From positions 1 through 28,833 of IMG/VR virus record IMGVR_UViG_3300020469_000187: a stretch of 28,833 nucleotides of DNA; one strand, 5' to 3'. Both the position numbers and the translations under genes were made by a program. Origin of the DNA: a virus. The notes beneath the pieces are model-generated. The model ran no database searches. It was not told the origin of the DNA and was given only the letters and a program-made list of their open reading frames with translations. This document shows, piece by piece, positions 6,907 to 12,992 of this stretch (position 1 is its first letter; every line of letters begins with the position of its first letter).

Positions 6907-7782
6907 TTAGTAGATACCTGCTTTATCATCTAAACCGCCAGGGCCGAAGACTGGAACAAATGAACCACCACCACCACCAGCTTGGAAGAAGTAAACTCCA
7001 GGCTGTCTATGGTTATATGTGAACGGATTCCTTGCTGGAACTGGTTGTCTAGCATTAGCAATATAAGGCACACGATATGTAAACGGATTCCTTGCTGGAA
7101 GTGGTTGTCTAGCATTAGCAATATATGGAACCCTATATGTAAATGGGTTTCTTGCTGGAACTGGTTGTCTTATATTCGCAGGATACCTTGCACTGTATGT
7201 GAAAGGTGACTGTTTATTACTAGGACTCTGAGCATTCGCAGGATACCTAGCATCATATGTAAATGGAGACTGTCTATTCCTTTGGTTAGGTTGTTGAGCA
7301 TTTACAGGACTTCTGTATGTAAATGGAGACCTATATTGGTATGTTGAAGGTTGTCTAGCATTACTAGGGTTCTGATAAGTGAACGGACTTCTATGTTGAT
7401 AAGTAGAAGGTTGTCTAGCATTACTAGGGTTCTGATAAGTGAACGGACTTCTATGTTGATAAGTAGAAGGTTGTCTAGCATTCGCTTGATAAGATGTCTG
7501 AGCATTCGCAATATAAGGTGTCTGTGCATTCCTAATAGAAGGATTCTGTGCATTCGCAGTATAAGGTGTTTGTGCATTTGCAATATAAGGTGTTTGTGCA
7601 TTTGCAATATAAGGATAAGGAATTTGAGTTAATTCTTGTCCTGATGCATTATTCCACCCCGAAGGTGTCTTAACATAAATTTGGTCAACTGCACTCCATG
7701 AAGAAGAACCAGTTTTGACCCATGCACCTTGAGTTGAATTCCAACCTGAAGGTGTTTTTACTTTTTGATTTCCTGTTGCCAT
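6907..7782 (-). CDS. Pro/Tyr/Gln-rich repeat protein, probable virion fibre (291 residues)
   Basis: A probable structural protein in three parts. Residues 1-53 hold two copies of a KTPSGWN motif around AWVKTGSSSWSAVDQIYVK, a type seen in phage tail proteins. Residues about 54-262 are tandem units of 8 or 6 residues, each with Pro near the start: six of the type TPYIANAQ, then QPSTYQHR + SPFTYQ + NPSNAR repeated as 20-residue blocks, then SPFTYDAR/YPANAQ and QPVPAR/NPFTYR/VPYIANAR blocks. The last 30 residues are Gly-rich (QAGGGGGSF) and end DDKAGIY. Cys is absent. A Shine-Dalgarno (AAGGAAT) precedes the ATG, and the gene follows its 233-residue paralogue by 10 nt. I know of no assigned function; a fibre, spike or adhesive surface protein fits the context. 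Confidence 0.75.
   Translation of the reverse strand: MATGNQKVKTPSGWNSTQGAWVKTGSSSWSAVDQIYVKTPSGWNNASGQELTQIPYPYIANAQTPYIANAQTPYTANAQNPSIRNAQTPYIANAQTSYQANARQPSTYQHRSPFTYQNPSNARQPSTYQHRSPFTYQNPSNARQPSTYQYRSPFTYRSPVNAQQPNQRNRQSPFTYDARYPANAQSPSNKQSPFTYSARYPANIRQPVPARNPFTYRVPYIANARQPLPARNPFTYRVPYIANARQPVPARNPFTYNHRQPGVYFFQAGGGGGSFVPVFGPGGLDDKAGIY
7346..7482. repeat. Perfect 60-nt tandem repeat within the 291-residue repeat protein
   Basis: Positions 7346-7422 are identical to 7406-7482, a direct repeat with a 60-nt period (77 nt of identity, about 2.3 copies). It encodes two consecutive 20-residue blocks of QPSTYQHR, SPFTYQ and NPSNAR. Identity extends over third codon positions, which points to a recent duplication. 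Confidence 0.9.
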
Positions 7783-7792
7783 ATCTTATTCC

Positions 7793-8494
7793 TTAACTAA
7801 TTGGGGTTGCAGGCCATTGTTGTGATACAACTCCGTCCCATCTAGCTTCGGGTGTTTGTCCCTGTCTTGCATATGTAGAAGGTTGTTGATTAGTATACGT
7901 TGACGGCTGTTGGTTAATATAAGTTGACGGACTTCTATGTTGATAAGTAGAAGGCTGTCTATTCTGATATGTAGAAGGCTGTTGATTAGTATACGTAAAT
8001 GGAGTCTGTCTATTCCTAATGTTAGGTTCTTGACCATTAACTGGATTTCTATACGTAAATGGTGTTTGTGCATTCCTAATATTAGGTTCTTGACCATTAA
8101 CTGGATTTCTATACGTAAATGGTGTTTGTGCATTCCTAATGTTAGGTTCTTGTGCAGAAACAGGATTTCTATACGTAAATGGAGACCTATGTGAATAAAT
8201 TATAGGTTGTCTAGCATTAGCAATATATGGAACCCTATATGTGAATGGGTTTCTATAGATTAATGGTTGTCTTGCATTAGCAATATATGGAACCCTATAT
8301 GTGAACGGACTCTGATACGTAAAAGGTTGCTGAGCATTTGCTGGATATCTTGCATTATACGTAAAAGGATTCTGATACGTAAATGGTTGTTGACCATTCG
8401 CTGGATACCTAGCCGAATACGTAAATGGACTCTGAAACGTAAAAGGTTGCTGAGCATTTGATATATAGGGATATTGTCTATAACCTGTTGCCAT
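7793..8494 (-). CDS. Pro/Tyr/Gln-rich repeat protein, probable virion fibre (233 residues)
   Basis: This protein is almost entirely repeats. After MATGYRQYPYISNAQ come seven 20-residue blocks, each made of 6-, 6- and 8-residue units in changing order: QPFTFQ/SPFTYSAR/YPANGQ twice in variants, QPFTYQ/SPFTYR/VPYIANAR twice in variants, QPIIYSHR/SPFTYR/NPVSAQ, and EPNIRNAQ/TPFTYR/NPVNGQ twice. A run of 8-residue units follows (EPNIRNRQ, TPFTYTNQ, QPSTYQNR, QPSTYQHR, SPSTYINQ, QPSTYTNQ, QPSTYARQ), then a unique tail ending SQQWPATPIS. Nearly every unit has Pro at position 2, and many have Tyr at 5. Cys and Lys are absent. A Shine-Dalgarno (GGAG) and a late promoter precede it. Function is unknown; location among fibre genes suggests a virion surface component. 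Confidence 0.75.
   Translation of the reverse strand: MATGYRQYPYISNAQQPFTFQSPFTYSARYPANGQQPFTYQNPFTYNARYPANAQQPFTYQSPFTYRVPYIANARQPLIYRNPFTYRVPYIANARQPIIYSHRSPFTYRNPVSAQEPNIRNAQTPFTYRNPVNGQEPNIRNAQTPFTYRNPVNGQEPNIRNRQTPFTYTNQQPSTYQNRQPSTYQHRSPSTYINQQPSTYTNQQPSTYARQGQTPEARWDGVVSQQWPATPIS
8022..8150. repeat. Near-identical 60-nt tandem repeat within the 233-residue repeat protein
   Basis: A 60-nt unit repeats here with few differences: the stretches around 8041-8100 and 8101-8150 match except for an A/G difference at 8081/8141 and divergence after about 8152. The preceding copy at 7981-8040 is more diverged. It encodes the EPNIRNAQ/TPFTYR/NPVNGQ blocks. Confidence 0.8.
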
Positions 8495-8524
8495 TTATTC
8501 TATCTCCACTGAATATTAATATTA

Positions 8525-8532
8525 TATTTATG
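8525..8532 (-). promoter_or_regulatory. Late promoter for the two short repeat-protein genes
   Basis: The minus strand reads CATAAATA, one mismatch from the T4 late octamer, in the only gap upstream of the 233-residue repeat gene. The 30 nt between it and the ATG contain the Shine-Dalgarno GGAG. With the terminator at 6858-6886 it would delimit a two-gene transcript. Confidence 0.55.
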
Positions 8533-8550
8533 CAATTCTAAACCCCTGTA

Positions 8551-10116
8551 TTAGGAGTATAGAACCCATAAATCACCAACTGCACCATCACTACCTGTAG
8601 GAGCTGAAGTTGATTGATAAACGTTTCTTGCAGTTCCACCACCATTTGTTGCATTAGTGATTGTTATCGCACCTGATGCAATAGTTCCTAATGACACGTT
8701 GTCTGATGCTTTATAGTATCCACTGTCGTTTGTTAGGACTGAGATATTGTGACCACTGATAGAAGAAACTGTTCCAGCACTACCTGAAGTATTTCCAGTG
8801 ACATTACCAGTTAAGTTCCCTTCAAAAGTTCCAGCAACAAAAGTTTCTGAACCTACTGTCCATTTGTCATTTGTCTCGTCCCAAAGAAGAGTTTTAGCAG
8901 TAGAACCACCTCTAGTGATACTAAGACCTGAATCTTCTGTTGGTGAACCTGAAGTGAAATTACTGTTTAATGCAATAATGTTATCTGCAAGTGAAATTGT
9001 TTCTGAATTTACAGTTGTTGTAGTTCCTGAAACTGTTAAGTCACCTGTAATTGCAACGTTGTCGTTTAATGTGACATTACCTGTTCCATTACCACTTAAC
9101 ACTAAGTTAGTGTCTGTTGATTTTGAAGCAATTTGGTCAACTACTATGTTATTACTGAATGATACTGCGTTTCCAGCACTGTTAGTAATGTTTTGTCCGT
9201 CTTCAATTTGAAAAGGGCCTTTAACAGCAATTACACCACTTCCAGTTGGGTCTAATTCTAAATCACCCGAACCACTTGGTTGTATTGACATATTTTGGTT
9301 GGCATCTGCACTAAAAACAATAGTTCCTGATTCTTCTTCAATAACTTTTTGTCCGTTAACATATAATGACCCTGGCCCGATATACACGTCCTTCCACATC
9401 TTGGAAGATGAACCTAAGTCATAAGTGTTATCTGCACTTGGGATTATATTCCCGTCAAAACTTCCACCACCTAAGTAAGATTTAACTCTTGCTTCTGTAA
9501 AATAAAGGTTTGTTGACCCCTCTGCAGTTTCGTCTGTTGTTTGAGCATCAACATATGCTTTTGTTGATTCTGAAGAAGGAACACTAGTTGCACTTGCACC
9601 TGCGAAAGTATCTGAATCTACGATTGCATTCTGAACTCTTGCGTCTGCTCTTGCATCTGTATAATAAAGGTTTGAACTTCCTTCTGATAATGCATCTGTA
9701 TCTGCAGCTGCGATTCTTGCGTCTGCTCTTGCATCTGTATAATAAAGGTTTGAACTTCCTTCTGATAATGCATCTGTATCGAATGAAGAAAGACTTACTG
9801 TAAAGTCTACAGTTCCGTCACTGTCTTCGTATGCAACTGTAATACCTGCTTCGGTATTACCTGACATCATTCCACCAACAATGTCTTGTATTTCTTCTGT
9901 TGTTTTTCCTGTTGAAGAGATTGTGATTGTATCAGCAGCGTCATCATAAGTCACAGTCGTTGAACCTGACCCCTGAATTATTCCACCGATTTTATCTGCG
10001 ATTGCTTCTTGAACCGCTGCACCTACTCCACCTGCGGCAATATTACCACTGGAGTCGATTACCTCTACACCACCAACGGATAAACCATTTTTGATATTAA
10101 AATTCTTTGCTGTCAT
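8551..10116 (-). CDS. Tail fibre protein, 521 residues
   Basis: A modular fibre protein. The N-terminus (FNIKNGLSVGGVEVIDSSGNIA, here split as residues about 6-27) is a recurring marine-phage fibre start. Three copies follow of a module resembling DALSEGSSNLYYTDARADAR. Then come DNTYDLGSSSKMWKDVYIG, long degenerate beta-repeats (DLELDPTGSG, LVLSGNGTGNVTLND) and, at about 350-392, a TVSGTTTTVNSETISLADN module shared with two other fibres. TLLWDETNDKWTVG and an LTGNVTGNTSGSAGTVSS tract precede the end. The C-terminus is unusual: it stops at SDGAVGDLWVLYS. It is probably an elongated beta-structured trimeric fibre. The ATG overlaps the preceding stop as TAATG, with a strong GGAGGAAC Shine-Dalgarno inside the upstream gene. 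Confidence 0.82.
   Translation of the reverse strand: MTAKNFNIKNGLSVGGVEVIDSSGNIAAGGVGAAVQEAIADKIGGIIQGSGSTTVTYDDAADTITISSTGKTTEEIQDIVGGMMSGNTEAGITVAYEDSDGTVDFTVSLSSFDTDALSEGSSNLYYTDARADARIAAADTDALSEGSSNLYYTDARADARVQNAIVDSDTFAGASATSVPSSESTKAYVDAQTTDETAEGSTNLYFTEARVKSYLGGGSFDGNIIPSADNTYDLGSSSKMWKDVYIGPGSLYVNGQKVIEEESGTIVFSADANQNMSIQPSGSGDLELDPTGSGVIAVKGPFQIEDGQNITNSAGNAVSFSNNIVVDQIASKSTDTNLVLSGNGTGNVTLNDNVAITGDLTVSGTTTTVNSETISLADNIIALNSNFTSGSPTEDSGLSITRGGSTAKTLLWDETNDKWTVGSETFVAGTFEGNLTGNVTGNTSGSAGTVSSISGHNISVLTNDSGYYKASDNVSLGTIASGAITITNATNGGGTARNVYQSTSAPTGSDGAVGDLWVLYS
9637..9780. repeat. 66-nt direct repeat, period 78, in the 521-residue fibre gene
   Basis: Positions 9637-9702 and 9715-9780 are identical over 66 nt and separated by 12 nt. 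They encode two copies of the module around EGSSNLYYTDARADAR. Full nucleotide identity implies recent duplication or gene conversion. Confidence 0.85.
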
Positions 10117-10376
10117 TAGAATGTTCCTCCATCTAATTGTGGTAATGATAACTCACCATTTGATGAGTTATAGTTTAAATTTGTTTCCCCACTTGCAAGA
10201 CTTATAGCACCCCTTGCAAGAGAGTTTGAAAAGTATTGATTCACCGAACCTTCTGCAAGATTATCAGTGTCTAGTAATGATAATGCACTAGCTGCTAATT
10301 TACCAGCACTAGATATGATTTCAGTAGTTCCTACTGTTAAACCATACTCAATTACGAATGTATTTTGTGTTGCCAT
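10116..10376 (-). CDS. Short fibre-like protein ending in DGGTF (86 residues)
   Basis: An 86-residue protein that looks like a minimal fibre unit. Residues 7-30 (FVIEYGLTVGTTEIISSAGK) parallel the N-terminus of the 521-residue fibre just downstream. Residues about 39-56 (NLAEGSVNQYFSNSLARG) are one copy of the SEGSSNLYYTDAR-type module, followed by NLNYNSSNGELSLP. It ends LDGGTF, a C-terminus shared with two other fibre-region proteins here. The codons for that ending (GGA GGA ACA) also form the Shine-Dalgarno of the next gene, whose ATG overlaps this stop. A Shine-Dalgarno (AAGGGG) and a perfect late promoter precede it. It could be a truncated relic or an adaptor; I favour a functional small protein because the ending is conserved. 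Confidence 0.75.
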   Translation of the reverse strand: MATQNTFVIEYGLTVGTTEIISSAGKLAASALSLLDTDNLAEGSVNQYFSNSLARGAISLASGETNLNYNSSNGELSLPQLDGGTF

Positions 10377-10411
10377 TGAGTTGAATCCCCTTCCTTTGAT
10401 ATTTACCTGAA

Positions 10412-10419
10412 TATTTATA
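10412..10419 (-). promoter_or_regulatory. T4-type late promoter for the 86- and 521-residue fibre genes
   Basis: The minus strand reads TATAAATA, a perfect octamer, 35 nt before the ATG at 10376. It lies just downstream of the hairpin at 10424-10442, so one cassette ends and the next begins within about 100 nt. Confidence 0.75.
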
Positions 10420-10423
10420 AACT

Positions 10424-10442
10424 CTCTCTCCCTAAAAGAGAG
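10424..10442 (-). terminator. Possible weak terminator after the 276-residue fibre gene
   Basis: On the minus strand a CTCTC arm is followed by a loop near TTTTAGG and a GAGAG arm, then more GAG and TTTATA. The stem is only about 5 bp with alternative registers, and the U tract is short and overlaps the next promoter. It is placed correctly to end the upstream fibre transcript, but the evidence is modest. Confidence 0.35.
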
Positions 10443-10478
10443 GTATATGGTTAATAAATGAAATTAAATGAAATTAAT

Positions 10479-11309
10479 TTATACAGAGTGGTCAATTCTT
10501 TTAAACTTGTAAACTGTAGAGTTAGTCGAGAGACTTGCAACTCTTAATCTCAAGTTTCCACTATTGATATCTACTGTAAATGTTCCAAGTTCACTTGAAC
10601 CACCTTGCAATACTGTTCCAAATTGTGTTATACTAGCGTTAGTTCCGTCATGAATCACATGACATTCAGTAATTTGATACACTCCACTAGTAGAATCTGA
10701 TATTGTTATTGAGTATTTTGCACCTCTATACGATGCAATTGCAATACTGTCTAAATTTGTTGCACTTGTTGAAGTTGTCGTAATTGTTCCTGATGATAAC
10801 GCACCTGAATCTCCGAATGATAAAACACCACTTCCATTTGTTTTTAAAACTTGTCCGTTTGTTCCGTCTGAAGTAGGATAGGTGATAGAAGACCCTGTAA
10901 GGGCATTGGTTGCAGTCAAAGTGGTTGCAGTTAAGTCACCCACCTGTAAGTCTGCAAGTGTATAACCTGACCCACCAATATTGACTGTAGTCGTTGGTTC
11001 TGATTCTAATCCGTCAAATAATTTCCAAGTTGAATCTGATGCATCTCTAAAAAATCCAGTATATTCTGATACTCCGTCACCCAATCCATCATCATAGTTT
11101 CCGTATATACCAATATCAATTATATCAGAAGATATATTTGCATTTGCCAACTCCAACATAGAATCTTCCACTGAAGTTGTAGAAGAATTTACAGTTGTTT
11201 GTGTTCCACTGACTGTTAGGTTTCCCGATACAGTGACGTTTCCGTCTACTTGTAGGTCTGCATCAGTTGTTATACCTAAATCTGCACTGAATTTTGAATT
11301 AGTTGCCAT
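10479..11309 (-). CDS. Tail fibre protein, 276 residues
   Basis: A modular fibre. Residues 20-60 carry VDGNVTVSGNLTVSGTQTTV followed by NSSTTSVEDSMLELAN, the TVNS module shared with the 521- and 526-residue fibres. Residues 65-115 hold IGIYGNYDDG and EYTGFFRDASDSTWKLFDGL, a common continuation of that module. At 145-166, YPTSDGTNGQVLKTNGSG and VLSFGDSG form a short motif also found in two upstream fibres. The last 100 residues (IASYRGAKYSITISD, ECHVIHDGTNASITQFGT, FTVDINSGNLRLRV) are a compact beta domain related to the 136- and 373-residue proteins. The Shine-Dalgarno is weak (TGGTAA). A late promoter and an upstream terminator isolate it as a single-gene cassette. Confidence 0.8.
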   Translation of the reverse strand: MATNSKFSADLGITTDADLQVDGNVTVSGNLTVSGTQTTVNSSTTSVEDSMLELANANISSDIIDIGIYGNYDDGLGDGVSEYTGFFRDASDSTWKLFDGLESEPTTTVNIGGSGYTLADLQVGDLTATTLTATNALTGSSITYPTSDGTNGQVLKTNGSGVLSFGDSGALSSGTITTTSTSATNLDSIAIASYRGAKYSITISDSTSGVYQITECHVIHDGTNASITQFGTVLQGGSSELGTFTVDINSGNLRLRVASLSTNSTVYKFKRIDHSV

Positions 11310-11336
11310 AAATTACCATTTATATTTGTCTAAATC

Positions 11337-11344
11337 TATTTATG
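11337..11344 (-). promoter_or_regulatory. Late promoter for the 276-residue fibre gene
   Basis: The minus strand reads CATAAATA, one mismatch from TATAAATA, 27 nt before the ATG at 11309 and just downstream of the terminator at 11359-11384. The same CATAAATA variant occurs at 8525-8532. Confidence 0.55.
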
Positions 11345-11358
11345 GTTTTTTTCAAGCT

Positions 11359-11384
11359 AAAAAAAGGGGAACCGAAGTTCCCCT
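11359..11384 (-). terminator. UUCG-tetraloop rho-independent terminator
   Basis: A perfect 7-bp stem GGGGAAC/GTTCCCC (11366-11372 with 11377-11383) has loop CGAA on the plus strand. On the transcribed minus strand this reads C(UUCG)G, the extra-stable tetraloop favoured by T4 terminators, followed by a run of U. It lies just past the stop of the 136-residue protein and should end the operon started at 14740-14747. Confidence 0.93.
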
Positions 11385-11410
11385 AAAAAGAATTTTTTAT
11401 AAAGTTGATG

Positions 11411-11821
11411 TTAAGCGTCTACCACTGTTCTATCAAATTTGACGATTGTGCTATTAGCACTCGCAGGTGTAATAAGTAATCTAACGTCAGTTCCACTAAT
11501 ATCTGCATCAAAAGTTGCAAGATTAGTATCTTTCAATGTTCCATATGAAGTCATTGTCACTGTAGAACCATCGTGAACTAACATAATTTCGGTTGAATGG
11601 AAGTTTGTTCCTTCGTCCATTGCAATAACATACCTTGCAGCTCTATACGATGCATGGGCAAATGTATCGAGTGCAACTTCTGTTGTTGCTGTATATGTTG
11701 TTCCACCAGTCTGTTTATTCTTAGACTGTATGGCTTTAGTTGTGACTATTTCATCATTCGCAACATCAAAAGTGATAGCACGGATTAACTCAGCAATTTT
11801 AAAAGCATTTGTTTTAGCCAT
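11411..11821 (-). CDS. Small fibre-associated protein with shared beta domain (136 residues)
   Basis: A 136-residue protein made mostly of one domain. After a short N-terminus (MAKTNAFKIAELIRAITFD) comes a linker (TTKAIQSKNKQTGG), and then residues about 41-134 form the domain also seen in its neighbours: FAHASYRAARYVIAMDEG, HSTEIMLVHDGSTVTMTSYG, FDADISGTDVRLLITPASAN and STIVKFDRT. The same domain ends the 276-residue fibre downstream and occurs twice in the 373-residue protein upstream. Alternating hydrophobic residues indicate a beta sandwich, probably a fibre tip or a fibre-bound protein. A strong Shine-Dalgarno (AAGGAGAT) precedes the ATG. It is the last gene before the UUCG terminator. 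Confidence 0.78.
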   Translation of the reverse strand: MAKTNAFKIAELIRAITFDVANDEIVTTKAIQSKNKQTGGTTYTATTEVALDTFAHASYRAARYVIAMDEGTNFHSTEIMLVHDGSTVTMTSYGTLKDTNLATFDADISGTDVRLLITPASANSTIVKFDRTVVDA

Positions 11822-11832
11822 TTCTTATCTCC

Positions 11833-12954
11833 TTACAATGTTGTTTTCTTTACAGAAACAGTTGTGTTAGTATTAACAGGTGTTATTAGAAGTCTCTGTG
11901 AACTTCCTGAAACATCTGCACTTAATGTAAACAACGATGCATTGGTGAATACATCACCGAATTGGACAAAGTATGCGTCCGAACCATCGTTTGTTAAAGT
12001 CACCTCTGCATAATGTGAACCAGCACTAGCATGTGTTGCTACAAGTTCATATTTAATACCTTTAACTCCTGTTGAAACACTAGACAACACTTGGTCTGCT
12101 GTAGTAGCAGAGAATGTTGTAGAATTTCCTTGAGCAGGAAGTTTGATATATGAACTACTTACTGATGTGTCTGTATTAACTGGTGTGATTAATAATCTCA
12201 TGTCTGAACCACTGATATCAGTGGACAAACTAAACAAACTTGCATTCGTAAATGTGTCTGCAAATTGAGATATGAATGAATCAGAACCATCGTTAACAAG
12301 GACTACTTCTGCAAAGTGATTACCTGCTGAAGCATGAGTTGCAACTAAATTTACTTTAATTGCTTTCGTGCTTGTTGGCACCACTATCAATGACTGGTTC
12401 GCTGTAGTTGCTGAGAAACTACTACTTCCTGTGGAAGCAGAAGAAGCTGCAGAACTAGGCGTTCTAACTACCAGTGTATCACCACTTACTGCATTTGCAG
12501 ATAGAGTAATAACTGATGTGCTTGTCGTTGTATAGTCGGCACCACCATCTACTAATAAAACACCATTTAAGTATACTTGTTCGTCACCAATTGAGTAGGA
12601 CAATGTTTGTCCGTCATCATCGTTTCCTGAGAAAGCTGTGGTGTTTGAAGAAACAGTAAAAGTAAATAAGTTATCTCCTGCTGACGCTGAGTCTGCAAAA
12701 GAAAGTGAACCACTTCCGTCTGTTTGTAATACTTGTCCTGATGTCCCATCACTAGTTGGGAAAGTAATAGCATCATTAATTGTCAAAGAGGCTGGGACTG
12801 ACCCGACCTCAACAATAGCAGCTGAACCATCATTCTTCTCTGTATAAACCCTACCATGGTAGGTGTTTAACGCGAGTTCTCCTACTACTATATCACTAGT
12901 AGTCGGGACTGCGTTCTGAGTAGAACTCTTTTTAAATGTAATTACAGTTGCCAT
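11833..12954 (-). CDS. Tail fibre protein with a duplicated C-terminal beta domain (373 residues)
   Basis: A modular fibre. Residues 1-50 (MATVITFKKSSTQNAVPTTS, then VVGELALNTYHGRVYTEKND) resemble the Mtd_N-type start found in many phage fibres. FPTSDGTSGQVLQTDGSGSL (65-84) is a shared short motif. Residues 95-166 (FTFTVSSNTTAFSGNDDDG, VYLNGVLLVDGGADYT, GDTLVVRT) form a beta module also found in the 399-residue fibre. Two tandem copies of the neighbours' beta domain follow at about 180-267 and 281-368, each with SATTA.Q, VATHASAG.H.AEV, NDGSD, FTNASLF.LS and RLLITPVNT. The two copies sit 101 residues apart and have diverged. A Shine-Dalgarno (AGGAGAG) precedes the ATG. It lies mid-operon between the 526- and 136-residue proteins. 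Confidence 0.82.
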   Translation of the reverse strand: MATVITFKKSSTQNAVPTTSDIVVGELALNTYHGRVYTEKNDGSAAIVEVGSVPASLTINDAITFPTSDGTSGQVLQTDGSGSLSFADSASAGDNLFTFTVSSNTTAFSGNDDDGQTLSYSIGDEQVYLNGVLLVDGGADYTTTSTSVITLSANAVSGDTLVVRTPSSAASSASTGSSSFSATTANQSLIVVPTSTKAIKVNLVATHASAGNHFAEVVLVNDGSDSFISQFADTFTNASLFSLSTDISGSDMRLLITPVNTDTSVSSSYIKLPAQGNSTTFSATTADQVLSSVSTGVKGIKYELVATHASAGSHYAEVTLTNDGSDAYFVQFGDVFTNASLFTLSADVSGSSQRLLITPVNTNTTVSVKKTTL

Positions 12955-12992
12955 TTGACTCTCCTAAAGTTATTGATTAAACGAATTATTAA

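Noticed and set aside
7346-8150. Regular 60-nt repeats that could suggest a CRISPR array
   Set aside because: The repeats are contiguous, coding and in frame, with no unique spacers and no palindromic repeat ends.
6930-8461. Several overlapping open frames on both strands in the repeat-protein region
   Set aside because: A 60-nt repeat is a multiple of three, so any frame without a stop in one unit stays open across all units. These frames are by-products of the repeats.
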